Below are positions 1 to 11,523 of a DNA stretch of 64,000 bases, one piece after another. Made by a program: the position numbers and the translations under genes. The notes beneath the pieces were generated by a model. That model was given only the letters and a program-made list of their open reading frames with translations. It was not told the DNA's origin and did not search any database. Positions within the stretch are counted from its first letter, which is position 1. Each line of letters opens with the position of its first letter. Origin of the DNA: Daphnia carinata (Eukaryota; Arthropoda; Branchiopoda; Diplostraca; Daphniidae); the NCBI RefSeq assembly GCF_022539665.2, contig NC_081339.1, positions 4,210,517 to 4,274,516 on the forward strand, written 5' to 3'.

Positions 1-67
1 TATTTTTTTTTTTTCTATTTAAATAATAAAAAAAAATAAAAAAAAATACTCGACTTGTTTTTCACAG

Positions 68-3000
68 ATAAAATCGATGAAGAATTCGGTTGGCCAACAT
101 CCGCCGCATTGGTAGATGAGTCAGCCGATCAAATGGCCATCAACGACGAGCAATTAGACGACCATCAATCCGTGCCAGAAGAAGAGGAATTAACGAATGG
201 AGCGGACGAGGCGGGCGACTTGAAACGGGCGGAGCGGGTCCGCCACTACGATCGGGACGAGATCCGTCAGTACATGCAGAGGCAAAGGAAAGAGCGCAAG
301 GAGAAGATGGGCCGCAAAGCATCGGGTCCCGTCTGTCACCACAGCCGCATCAGCCCGATGAAACGGTCGGACATGGGTCTGCCGGACAAACCCGTCGTCA
401 TGCAGACAAAACGAAAAGAGGTGAAACGAGCCGAACCGACGGCGAGGAAACAGGTCCCTGCCGAGAAAACGAAATCCGTCTGCAAGACTAGCCTGCGGCC
501 AAGAGAAGAGGAAAAGAAGAAACCGGACTCGGCCAGCCGCAGCAGCAGCAGCAGCAGCAGGGGCGACAAAGGCATCCAGACGGAACCGATGGCCGCGCGG
601 CAAACGATCGATGAGGCAACTCAAATATCGGCCCGCAGCCAATTCGATGACTCGAGCGCCGATTGGCTTGACGCTGTTGCCAAGGCGACGGGCGGCGGCC
701 CTGTCCCGGGTGACGGCCGGATGGCGCAACGAGCTACACCGTCGCAATCTACCAACGAGAGACTCGCCAGCGCATCCAGCGGTCCGCAATCGTCTGCCAG
801 ATCGCCATACCTTGCACGCGAGTGTCCGGCCGTGACGGCCGTCGAGACCAAACCAAAGCCCGTGACCAATTTGATCCAGAAGATCGAAGATTTGGAATTG
901 TACATCGGCAATCTGTTGGAGGCTCCCACATTCCAGGCAGTTCAAACGGCGTCCGTTCATTTGCTTTCGACCCCGGCAGTGGAACGGCCCAGGGACGTTG
1001 GTCCGTTTGCCTCTCATCGTCCATCGCAACCCGTGCAATTAGCTACAAAGTTAACCCGGCCTCCGGTAGCTGCTACACCGGTGACGTCACATCCGTTGCG
1101 TCGAACGGAGACGGACGGAACGACCCGACTGGCCCAGCCAACGCCGCCGACGCGCATCTCTTCTTTAAAATTAGAACAATTCCAGCTGGACACGACGGTT
1201 TCGACTGAGTACCACCCGCTTCCTGATCACTTGGCCGCATTCCTGCGTCTGGACGGCAGGCCCGGTCGATCGCGCGATGGATCAGCGACGGTCAGGCCCG
1301 GTCAGACGGAAGTTGCGTCACAATCGAAAGGCGAGCCGAAACATCGCGATAAACGTTCCAGATACGTGACGACGCACGAGGCGACCGAGCTGAGCTCTCT
1401 TTTCCAGCAACAACTTTCTCGGCATCCGGAAGCGGCCGGCCAAACGAGAGGCGTTGCAGAGCGGCGGACGGCAGGCGGTCGACAAGATGAAGAACAACAA
1501 CAACAGCAACCGCAGACCTACTTTCGAGACTTTAATGAAATCCTGCAGATGGATCCGAACCCGTTGACGGAGCGCTCCAACAGCTGGAAGCGAATGGCCT
1601 CACGATCGCTCATGCCCGACGGAGCCGATGCTTTCCCCGTTCCGGCCGCGCCCTACACCATTCTGTCAGCCCTCAGCGACGAGCTCAAAGCGACCATGAA
1701 CCGAATTCCGCGCCGAGCAGCCGACAATAACTCGTCCGACTCGGACTTTCAGTCACGACTCTCCGTCTCTGACATTTCTGTGCCGGATGCGGTCACTCAA
1801 ACCGCAAACGGCCAGCTCGTCCCGCCCGCCCCGCCAGTCCCGCCCGATCGAGCCTCGTCATCGTCGTCGTCAATCTACTCCTCGTCCAAAAATGAAATTC
1901 AAATGCCAAAAAACGGGTCAGCTTCTCGAACCGGCAGCCGTGATGCTGGTTCGAGAGGAGCGACCACCCATCCAACTGAACGTCATTCCGGCCACCAACA
2001 ACAACATCCGCAATCGAGGGACGTGACGGACGCGAGCCTCATTCCATTGGAATTGGACACCACCTACCTGACGCTGACCCCGCAATACACGTCGTTTGAG
2101 GCCACCTGTTCGCTGGCCGTGCCGCTGGATTCGACCTGCATCACGGAAAGCGGATTGGCTGCGCATCAGGCGGCCGATGAAGCCAATGATCGATCCATGT
2201 TTTCGACGAAACTGAGTCCCATTCCGCGGGCCGTTTCTCCGCTGACGCTCATTTCGGACAGCGAAACGAGCGTCATCCGCACGGAGCCGAAGAAACAATC
2301 GACTTCGTCTTCCGATCGATCCGAACGCGATCGTTCCGTCGGATCGGATAACGTCGTCGATGACAACACGGCGAGCACCTTGCCGCCGCCCGCAACGTCG
2401 GTGCAAGTGCGGATGAAAAAATCGGACGACCTACTGTCCCGACTCCGCGCCGAGATCCAGCGCGATGAGAGTCTCTATCGCTCGATCCAGCAGGTGGATC
2501 GTTTGGAGGACACGGCCGCCAAGGAATCGTCGAAACGCTTTCGCATTCAAATCGATTCGAAAACGCGCTCATTTCTCGAAGCCCAGACGGACGCGTTGCG
2601 ATCCATCGCGCAGGAAGTCAAAGGCGGCCATTCAACTGCTTTCCTCCAAGGAAGTCAGGCCGCCATGGAAGTGGACCGCGTCCAGGGTCGGAAAACTCTG
2701 GATTCCGGCCGGCAGACGTACACCTCGGATTTCGACGAGCCTTCCGTCCCGACTGAAATTCCCAGCCAATCGCAGACGCAGGCGAAATCGGCTGGCCAAC
2801 ATTCGCCCAAACGTTCCTTGGACTGCGGTTGGGATTCGGAGCGCGGCGGGCAGGATTCATCGGCCCTGTCGGACGCTTCGGTCCTTCCGCCCAAAGCTGT
2901 GGATATTTTAATGCAAGAGGAGGCGAAACAGCAGAGATTGCTGCTGAAATTGCGAGAGAAAGCGCAAGTGGAAAAGACGCTGGCCGAGTTGGAGCTGTTG

Positions 3001-4113
3001 CAAATGCAAAAGCGGATCCTGCGCGCCCAGGGAGAGCGGGACAAAGCTGCCAGCATCAAGAAAAAACAGCGCGGATTGTTGTTGAAATTGCAAGAGGAGA
3101 GGTCGCGCATCGAAGCCCTTCGACGTCAGCACAAGAAGGAAGAACAGAGGAGCAAAGGATCGTGCGATTATCAGCACTACGACAGCAGTTCGTGGGAGAC
3201 GGACGTGAGCGCCATGTCTAATTCGACTGTCGGTGACACTTCGGCTTCCGTCGTTCGTGAAGCGTCCAGCATGGCTCCACCGGCTGATTCGTCATCCACC
3301 TCCACTTTGCACCAGGTGCTCAGCGAAGCCGTTCAGGTTCAGGTTAGTTTGTTTTTTTGTTTGTTTTTTTTTGTTTTAATTCTATTTTTTCAATGCTGGA
3401 CTGAAAATTCCTAATTTGATTATAACGTTTTTGACCCGGACGTCATCCATCACTGGCCGTTCATAATGGCAGCAACTTTCTAGCAATGACGAAGCGGCCG
3501 ACGATGATGCCGAGGTTAGCCACCAACTTAGCCGATCTGAATTGGAAGGTCACGACGCTGCGTCGGCCTTGTCCAGCCTGCGCTTGCGAGCGCCTTTATC
3601 GCCCAGAACGACGACGGAAAACATCCGTTTTCGGTCCAAATTTCGTCGTCGTCATTCAAGCGGCTCGGACGATTCCATCAATCTATCCCAGAATGGTAAT
3701 GTCTTTTGAAAAATCGATTCAATGTTTTTCCTTCCTTTTGGAGGGCGTGGCTTATGAATCATAGTGTTAGCCTCCCCTCCGCCTTGATTGACTGTTAGAT
3801 AACGACGGACGTTTATAATTACAGAAACTGCGTCCGATGTGAGCGATGTCGAGAGTCGCCTATTGGCCTTGACGGATCAACTCCAGCGGCGCCAGGCGGA
3901 AGCCCAGCGTTTGAAAATCGAACATCGGCGACTGAGCAAAGAGAAACTGAAGGCCCAGGAAAGCGCCTTGATCAAACAGATTGAGGCAAAAAAAAAAAAA
4001 AACAAAAAAAAACACGGTAGACTTTTTGTTTTTTCAAAAAAATTTATGCTGATCTAATCCATCCTCATTTTTGTTCAACTGACGTGGCCCCGTGACGCGT
4101 GGAAAATTGTTCG

Positions 4114-4160
<47 letters not shown>

Positions 4161-5859
4161 TTTTGCCCGTCAGGTTTACGACCGTTGTATCACCGACCTT
4201 CGCACACAGTTGGACACGGATGCCGAAACGGGTGCAACCGCGAACGCCGTCGTGGCCGTCCGACCTGTCATCCGTCAGCCGCGAGCCCTCATACGAGCCG
4301 ATGAGGCCAAATCTCCCACGTCGGCCCGATCGGAATCCGAATCGGCCAAGTCGTTGGAAGCGGACGGACAAATTGCGGCGCTGGTGGAACAGAAAGAAGA
4401 ACATTCCTCGGCGACGTCTTCCATCAGCACGCAAGTTCACACTGAAGCGGATGAATCGATTGGACAGCTGAGCGATCATGAGTCCATCAAAGAACCGGAA
4501 TTGGTCGATGATAAAGACGTGGCCGTTTTGCCCGTTATCGAGTCAGCCGCATCTGAAAAATCCGTTTCGGAAATGTCGAACGATCCATCGGCTACGCTGG
4601 AAAATCAGGCCGAGACGTCCGACTACGCACGTGCGGATGTTTTCAATCAAACGATGATCATCAAGAGCGACGTACAAGTGAAGGAAGAATTGGCCGAAGA
4701 CATTTCGAAATTCATTTTAGATCAGCTGACTGAAGACACTATCGCCGTCACTCACTGTTGTGTCTTGAAAAAGAAGAAGAAGCAAGCGGATGTTCCGGCG
4801 TCTAGCAAATCTTCGGCGGATGTGTTGCAAAGAGTCAGTGCCCTACTGTCCACCGGTACGGATGCACCGAAAGGAAACCGTTCGCAGCTCTACCTGACGA
4901 CGACGTTCGACATTTTCAGTCCGGACGACATTCACTCGCCTGTGGCTCATCCGGCCGGAAGCCCATCTGGTGGCCCGCCTTGCGATGTTTCCAGCGCTGA
5001 AGGGCGTGACGCTCTTGAATCAAAGTTAAATGAATTGCGCATCGAGAACGAATGGATCGACGATGACTTGCAACCCGTTGCGTCCGATTCCGTTCCGGAC
5101 GAGAATCGGGACAAAGTGATTCAAGAGGCCGAGGCGTTGGAACGTGAACAGAAACGGATCGAGCAGGAAATTCAGCGATTGAGCGCCGGATCTGTTCTCT
5201 ACCTGCGGGAGATACCCAACAAACCGCCGCCCCCTTACACCCCGCCGGGCCAGGCGCTCAGTTGGCAGAAGATACGCTCTCCAGCCGTGGCTGAAAATAA
5301 GCAGATCATTCCGAAATCCAAGGAAGACGTAGCCCGATATTGCCGACGTTTCACCGAATACCTGCTCGATCACGATACAGAGCCAGATGTGAACATCCCC
5401 GATGAATTGCTCACGTCCGATCATCCGTTGCAAGCCGATCAGCCCGCCGAATGCCAAGTGAATTGCCGGGCATTTTTGTCCCTCCTGGCCGACTTGTCAC
5501 GTCTCCACTTGACCGAGTTGAGAAAACGAGCCACGTTTATGTTGAATGAGAAATTTATGGGCGGCAGACCGATCCGGTCGCGCACCGAGCTCGTAGAGGC
5601 CGTCGAAAGCGCCGTCCTGGTTCAAATGAACTACCAGCCGCGTTTGCTGCGCGAAAATCAACTGGCTCGATGGTCGCAAAAGAAGCGCGATCGAGTGGAC
5701 GAGATTCTCGTACGCGAACTGCAAGTGGAAGAAAAATTGTGGACGGATTTCTCGAGCGAAGAAGTACAAGTCAAACACCAAACAGCCGATGCCATACTCG
5801 ACATGCTGTTGGACGAAACAGCTTACATTTGCAATCAGATTATGCAAACCGCCAAATAG
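68..5859 (+). CDS. CEP350: CEP350-like centrosomal protein, C-terminal part
   Basis: This is the 3' portion of a large centrosome- and microtubule-associated protein; its 5' exons lie left of the window. Exons are 68-3342, 3473-3695, 3825-3985 and 4174-5859, stop TAG 5857-5859, giving about 1780 visible residues in one frame. The CEP350 family is recognised from three blocks: a charged helix with LREKAQVEKTLAEL and KKKQRGLLLKLQEE (about 2950-3090), the segment SSGSDDSINLSQN running into VESRLLALTDQLQRR and LKAQESALIKQIE (exons 2-3), and the terminal block DEILVRELQVEEKLW through ILDMLLDETAYICNQI. Much of the first exon is low-complexity and charged. Known CEP350 proteins carry a CAP-Gly domain towards the C-terminus; I find no such glycine-rich motif here. 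The third intron starts GC rather than GT. Identification is confident; exact ends of the first visible exon rest on the acceptor TTTTCACAG. Confidence 0.85.
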
Positions 5860-5943
5860 CCGATCGTTGTTTTTATATTTACTCGCTAATTTCTTTAAAA
5901 AATTCTTGTTTTTTTCGTGTTGACTAATACACTGCTATTTTCG

Positions 5944-5980
<37 letters not shown>

Positions 5981-6311
5981 ATAACCGCTCGTCTCTCCAT
6001 TTCACGTATGAATGAAAGCGGATCGTTTTTCGGAAGAGGAAAGTTTTGGTATTGTTCCAACTGGAAAATTAGTTTGGTTGAAAGTAATCAGCCTATGGTA
6101 ATTGATTTTTTCGTTTTCTTTCTCTCTTTAGTGCATGTGGCGTTGTCTTCGTCTTTATAACTCAAGGCTATTTTGACACCTATTAGCAGATTTCCCTTTT
6201 CCTTGACTAGAGGGATACGTGACTGCGTGAGGAAACGTCCTTCCAGATATGTAATGGCCTCTTGGTGTGTTGTGAAACCCAGCAATTTGGCCGCTGGCAT
6301 TTCTTTTCGGG

Positions 6312-6342
<31 letters not shown>

Positions 6343-7269
6343 ATTATTTATTATTTATTCTTGAACATTTTTGTATTTGTTACAGGCCTATTCTATTTTT
6401 TTCGTAAAGTTACATTAAGGGATTTACATTAGGCATTTCCAAAGTGGTTAATATTATTGTTCAACTTCATTTTATCTGTTTTGATTGGTGGCCATTGTTT
6501 TTCTCCTTTAAACTAGGTTTCAATTGCAAACAGGGATAGATCATCCATCCCTGTTGATGGATTGAGGGATGGATGCTAAACAGTGAGAAGTTACTTGTCA
6601 ATTTTGATAAAATTACGGCCAATTTGGCAACATCCATCCATTAGCTTAATGCTCATTGGACTCCATTTTCACTTTTGTACTCCATAATTCACGTTGTTTG
6701 AAAAATTGCAGGCGCATTTCTAAATGGAAATTATTTTAATAAGCCAGAAAAAAAACCCACATTGGTATGCTGTTTTTGCCTGCAGGGTAAGCATTTTTTG
6801 TTTTCATTTGTAATGTAACTCAAGGCTACTGCTAGGATAGTTCTAGAGTTTACAGTTTTCCCTTTCCTTGGCGTGAAGGGTGACCAGGTAGCCTATACTG
6901 TCGGTCACAGCTGACCTCTCTGTTAATGCAAAAGTTTATGTGAAACCTCGGGCCACTTTCAACCTCTGTTCGTAATTTCGTTTTCAAAATCAATTCGTTT
7001 CACTGGAGCTGTCGATAAGTGAATACAATCTTTTCTCCCACCTCTCTGTTAAGTATTAAAGAGAAATGGTAAGTGGTATCGGAATCTACATGGTGTTAAA
7101 TTTATGAGATGCTGGTTTTCAGTTTTCTATTTAGGTAATTTAACAATTTCAGCTGGTCTACAATCGGAGAACATTGGTCAGCTAAAACAAAGTCACTGTG
7201 TTCACTCAAAAACCAAGTATTACCCTTTTCTGATGATATTCAGATCCATCTGTTCCATTCTATCCATCA
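5860..7269. other. Intergenic stretch with GA microsatellite and a gene-like echo
   Basis: No intact gene is seen. A (GA)n microsatellite lies at 5946-5977. A 70-codon open frame on the minus strand (6300-6088) begins MPAAKLLGFTTHQEAIT. A decayed look-alike of the same segment, with stop codons, appears at 6811-6990: the plus strand shares the order 'aactcaaggcta', then 'tttcccttttcctt/tttccctttcctt', then 'gtgaaacc'. This suggests an old duplicated piece, but I do not recognise the protein. A short inverted repeat built on CAGGGAT/ATCCCTG is at 6531-6553. Confidence 0.4.
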
Positions 7270-8285
7270 CAACTGAAGAGTTGTGGGTATTCTATGTGAA
7301 GGTGGGCAATAGTATACACAATAGTATAAAACTGTTTAAGGTCATCGTTTGTGGGGAGCGCTTTAACAATTTTGATAAAGTCGTACTCCAGGTAAGCCAT
7401 TTCTCGAAACTGTATTTTATGATCTAAAAAAATATATATTGGGTTTGCTTTAGGTTACAGGAAAAGATGTACCTCAATACGCATCATCATTTGCAGAAAC
7501 CGGACTGCGCCAACGTCTGCTTCAAAACATTAAGAATTCTGGCTACATAAAACCATCACCTGTTTAGAAAGCTTCAGTTGCAGTTGTTCTTGCCAAAAGA
7601 GATTGAATTGCTTGTGCTGTCATGGGCTCCGGCAAAACGGTAATCCAATTAATCAACGCTGTGTAATTTTGAAACCTTGATGCTTTCGTACTGACTTGGT
7701 TCGAATGGGTCGGTATGAACTGGGTAAGTTGAAGTAAAAGTAATTTTTAGTGAACACGCCGGTGATTGCGACTACTAAAAGGTCCAATTGCATCTAAGAT
7801 ACTCAACAAACCCTTCGTGATATTCGTTGATTAAGTCATCTAAAATTTTACATTTTTTTCATTCATGATTACAACTAATTAAAATGTCATTTATTGTGTT
7901 ATTTGCATAGGTATTAGAAAATGGAAGTCGCTTAATCATTAGTTTCTTCGCTGCCCGTCAACTTACCATCCAAGCAAGCACTGTCTGTCAAACCATTAGC
8001 CGAATACAATTAATACCAGTAGTTCACCAAAACAAGAGGTAAAGAAGGATTGCACCGATCCTTATTGAATAATATTGATAGACAAACATTTAAAAATTGA
8101 TTCATGTTTCGTTTTCTTTAAATAGGTTAAGAATCATACTGAATCAAAAGAGGTATCTAGTCGAACCAAATTTCATAATGATAACGGTTGGAAGCCCGAA
8201 GGAATTTTTGGAAAATGCTTCCTGCCCATTACCTTCAGTCGTTGCTGCAGTCCGAAAACAAAGTATTAAAAGTTATATAAATTGA
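7270..8285 (+). pseudogene. Broken vasa-like DEAD-box RNA helicase copy with introns
   Basis: The N-terminal third of a vasa/DDX4-type helicase can be followed through four exon-like blocks. About 7270-7391 ends GERFNNFDKVVLQ before a GT donor. Block 7454-7639 reads VTGKDVPQYASSFAETGL, then the Q-motif region and Walker A as MGSGKT. About 7910-8038 has SRLIISFFAARQLTIQ in place of the PTREL motif Ia region. About 8180-8225 has MITVGSPKEFLE in place of the TPGRL motif. There are in-frame stops in the second block: TAG where family members have the Q-motif glutamine (7565-7567), and TGA in the segment before Walker A. The DEAD box, motif III and the whole C-terminal RecA domain are missing. Introns at matching phase show this is a DNA-level duplicate rather than a retrocopy. 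Confident as a helicase remnant; the vasa subfamily is likely but not proven. Confidence 0.75.
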
Positions 8286-8690
8286 AGTGCATATCTGGGC
8301 TCCCTTCTTTTCTGTGGCCCCGTTTCCCTTAAATTTTTAATAAGCCCGTAGGGGGTCATGCCCCTACTGTGATCAGCAGTAAACGGTTGTGAGTGCGCTG
8401 TCCGGAAAGGGGACGTGGGGGTCCCCATGGTTCGATGATATCATTGGAGGGCTGTGGGGCTGCCCAAAAATCCGAATTAACGGTTAATCGCTCACGTAAA
8501 AGCTTGTCCGCGACCTTCGCTCTTCTTCCGGCTTCTCTTAGCCACGCACCGGGTAATCTCCCCGGTGAGTCAACTGAGGTAGTGTCTCCCCCTACCTTGG
8601 TTGACAGCAACTTTGAAATCGGCTATTTTGCCCTTTCAAAGTTGCAAGTGTTTAAATTGTGCTGAATATTGTCAATACAAATTCTTTAAA
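8286..8690. mobile_element. Possible transposable-element fragment
   Basis: This GC-richer block is unlike its AT-rich surroundings and starts right after the helicase remnant. It keeps an 84-codon frame open on the minus strand (8610-8356) with segments such as GRLPGAWLREAGRRAKVAD, and a 90-codon frame on the plus strand. Local inverted repeats include CACCGGG/CCCGGTG-like arms near 8545-8570. I see no terminal repeats, target-site duplication or recognisable transposase or reverse transcriptase. The transposon reading is inferred from composition only. Confidence 0.25.
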
Positions 8691-8991
8691 AAAAAATCGA
8701 AACTTATCTTTTTTACTTTCGTGAAGTTTCTCTGTTTACTGGTGTGAACATTTCCTTGCTTAATTCGCAATGTCATTTTATGCACATACACGTTATATTT
8801 TCAATTTTTGCTGCGCCTTATGGGAGAATATTTCGTCGTTATGCGATTTCATTATTTATGGAACGCTGCACTTTAATCTCACTTCATGGAGATTCTACAA
8901 CTTTTAGTGCACTAATGATGTTGAATTGTATACCTACATTGTATATCTAATTTGACATTTTGAGATATATATATTTATTTAATTTCACTTT

Positions 8992-9061
8992 GACTCTTTA
9001 GGGAATTGAACCCTTGAATTCTGGCGTGCGACGCCGATGCTCAACCATAGAGCCATGAGTC
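8992..9061 (-). tRNA. tRNA-like sequence, probably pseudo (anticodon CGC if folded)
   Basis: Read on the minus strand, GACTC at the 5' end pairs with GAGTC at the 3' end. A GCTC..GAGC D-arm follows, then a GTCGCAC seven-base loop (T before CGC), then GGG-TTCAATT-CCC as the T-arm. The anticodon stem has a C/A mismatch and the acceptor stem has at least one mismatch, so this is more likely a pseudogene or SINE head than a working tRNA. Nominal identity would be Ala(CGC). Confidence 0.4.
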
Positions 9062-9261
9062 TTGTCAATTAGGTAACTATTTTTCCATGTCTTTTGAAGG
9101 AAACCTATTTGCACTTGTAATAATATTGTTGTGCGTCCCAACTCAATTTAATATTTCCGTCTCGGAATGTCACCCATAAATACAATAGAGTAATTCATTT
9201 TTTGGACAAAGAAATATTGTCTACAGTGGGAACCATAACTCATTCCTCTGGCACAGAGGAT

Positions 9262-9333
9262 CCATACGTGACTCGAACTCTTGACTTTTGATTATCGTAG
9301 TCAGACGCTCTACCTCAGAGCTATTAGTACTAC
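9262..9333 (-). tRNA. Degenerate tRNA-Arg(ACG)-like sequence
   Basis: On the minus strand the stretch AGCTCTGAGGTAGAGC looks like a D-arm. It is followed by GTCTGACTACGATAATC, close to the anticodon arm typical of tRNA-Arg(ACG), and by GAGTTCGAGTC as a T-arm/B-box. The 3' half of the anticodon stem is damaged and the acceptor stem does not pair well. It lies about 200 bp from another tRNA-like sequence in the same orientation, so both may belong to tRNA-derived repeats. Confidence 0.4.
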
Positions 9334-9658
9334 ATAATTTCCCGTAGCGTGCTAATACGGTACAGCGTAAACTAAAATAAGAAAAAGTCGGGCTTAGTTT
9401 TAAACCTGACTGTACATCAGATGGCCGTGCATGATAAGGCTATAATAATAGTATGTGGTATATCTTCATGCTATGATCTATATTTACCAGGTATACCTTC
9501 CCATTAGCGTGATACATAATGCTAGTAGTCTCGGTTAACGAAGTAGTGTCATTAGTATATCAATCAACCAACAATAAAATAAAAAAACAAGCACGAAAGG
9601 AGCCACTACACCATTTCATATATGATCAAAATGCTTAAGATAACATAACATATATAAC

Positions 9659-9750
9659 TTAACATAACATGGCCTTTCAAAGTTCATAAAGTTCAGTTTT
9701 CAGGTACGACCTGTATACCACTTCCAAGCACTACCATACACATAATAATC
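9659..9750. repeat. 92-bp direct repeat, copy 1
   Basis: This segment, starting TTAACATAACATGGCCTTTC and ending at CACATAATAATC, recurs exactly 240 bp downstream at 9899-9990 with four substitutions by eye. The 148 bp between the copies are not repeated. No terminal inverted repeats or coding potential are seen. Confidence 0.9.
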
Positions 9751-9898
9751 CTTCAGACCAACAGATAGTGAGTTATTAAGCAATTTCAAACAGGAAGTTA
9801 TACCGAAAATTAAAATTTCGAAAAGTAAAAAAATGAACTATGTTCTCCTTTACAAGGTACACAAGATCTGCATAGTTTCAGTCGTAAACTATAGTAAA

Positions 9899-9990
9899 TT
9901 AACATAACATGGCCTTTCAAAGTTCGTAAAGTTCAGTTTTCAGGTGCGACCTGTATACCACTTCAAAGCACTACCACACACATAATAATC
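9899..9990. repeat. 92-bp direct repeat, copy 2
   Basis: Second copy of the 9659-9750 repeat, same orientation. Differences are single-base (for example TTCATAAA versus TTCGTAAA and GTACGACC versus GTGCGACC). The high identity points to a recent duplication or to two insertions of one element. Confidence 0.9.
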
Positions 9991-10770
9991 AATGTAAATG
10001 TTTCAAAACCATCCCCTTAATTTGATAGCCATCAGAAGTAAGGCCATAGTGGAACAGATAAGGTTCTTACCAGAAAAAGTAAACAGGAGATCCAATTCTT
10101 GCGGAATATGGATGGCAAATAGCACATCTTGTTAGAATTTCTTGAAGGTTTATTCCAATAAAAAGAATCTTCCGTTACAGACTGTGCATATTTTGTTTCA
10201 TTGAGAAATGAATGCTACCACGCTTGTAACAATGGCTTTATCCAGAATGATACAACATGAGACCTGGTTTTCCAAAAGTACGTTAATATTACCTTGTTCT
10301 ATGCCCAACAGATTACATTTTGTGTTGGTAACGAAGCAGCGTAAAATTTGCACATCAATAATAGTGGTGGAGGTAAAAACAACAAGCTATTCCGACGAAG
10401 TAAACTCAAATACACGCTTTCAACGTAACAATAAAGTAAACAATGAGAATCAAATGTCAAAAAATAGTTTCGATTTCAGCCGCTAGAGGCTGGTGAACTT
10501 GCAGCACCGTCCGTTGGAAATTATGTTGCATATTTTCAAGACATCTAGTGGAGAAGTGACTAATTCCGATCCATTGTCATTGCCACCACGTCGGCTGTTC
10601 TTTCACGCTATTCTACCAGCTGTTCTATTTCGCGTGGCGTCGGGCTGAGGATGGAAGCATGAAATGAACGTCTTCCTTCTAGAAATTTTACCGTTGATTT
10701 CATCGTGCTTAGACCTGGATTTCGTGAATTGAATCTGTGCTTAAAGGTGAAGTAAGTTCGTAAAGGTATT

Positions 10771-10974
10771 ATGGCAACTATTAGTGTCAAAAAGCATTCT
10801 GTAAAACATTTTAAGTTATTCAAAGGAGCAGCATTGATTGGCTTAGCCACCACGTTTTTGATCTCGGTTAGTCGAATACACCCATTTGGGGACCAAGGGT
10901 GCTACATGAAGAAGACAGTCCTTTGCAATCGATGTCACAGCCTGGATGTCTTAAATCCAGAGTATATCAGGTAG
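10771..10974 (+). CDS. Unrecognised small ORF with one membrane segment
   Basis: A 67-codon frame starts MATISVKKHSVKHFKLFKG, then has a hydrophobic stretch GAALIGLATTFLISV (residues about 19-33), and ends with CNRCHSLDVLNPEYIR. The basic N-terminus followed by a single hydrophobic segment would suit a small type II membrane protein or a first coding exon; a possible GT donor (TCG|GTTAGT, near 10867) follows the hydrophobic part. I do not recognise a family, and no continuing exon was found. It could be a chance ORF in a repeat-rich region. Confidence 0.3.
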   Translation: MATISVKKHSVKHFKLFKGAALIGLATTFLISVSRIHPFGDQGCYMKKTVLCNRCHSLDVLNPEYIR

Positions 10975-11523
10975 TGCTAAGTGATGGTATTATTTAATTT
11001 AGTCGTTTTAGCTTTGTTACTGTTCTTTTAGGTCCTAGTGATTTAACAGGATGCTGTAGTGGTCGCAGAATCACTTTGGGAAAGAAAGAAATATCATTAT
11101 TATTCTGTGTTACTGTAATAAAAGATATCCAGTACCATTGTTGTGTTGTTGAATCATTCTCCCACACGCAAGAAACAAAGAGAAGTTCCAGAAGAACCTT
11201 GTATATGTTCCATACTGGGTAGTCAAGTCTGTCACATTGTGAAGATCTTTTGGGGTTTTTTGTAGACAAAACGGAAACGTCTTTTTTCAACTGTGAAAAG
11301 GGATGTTCACTAAACATTGTCAACGTCTTGAGATTCAGTTATATACATGGTTAGTGTTAACTATTAAAACTAGCTTTATAAAGTAAAATGAAATACACAA
11401 GAAAAATATATAAATTTGGAATTATTTTTATTGTCCCACCTCCACCCTTCAATTCCACCACTGTTTTACATCACATATATACATACAAATACATACATAA
11501 ATACATACAAACACTTAACTAAA

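Noticed and set aside
190-1038. A 282-codon minus-strand frame opposite the first CEP350 exon
   Set aside because: It is the antisense shadow of a GC-rich, well-supported coding exon.
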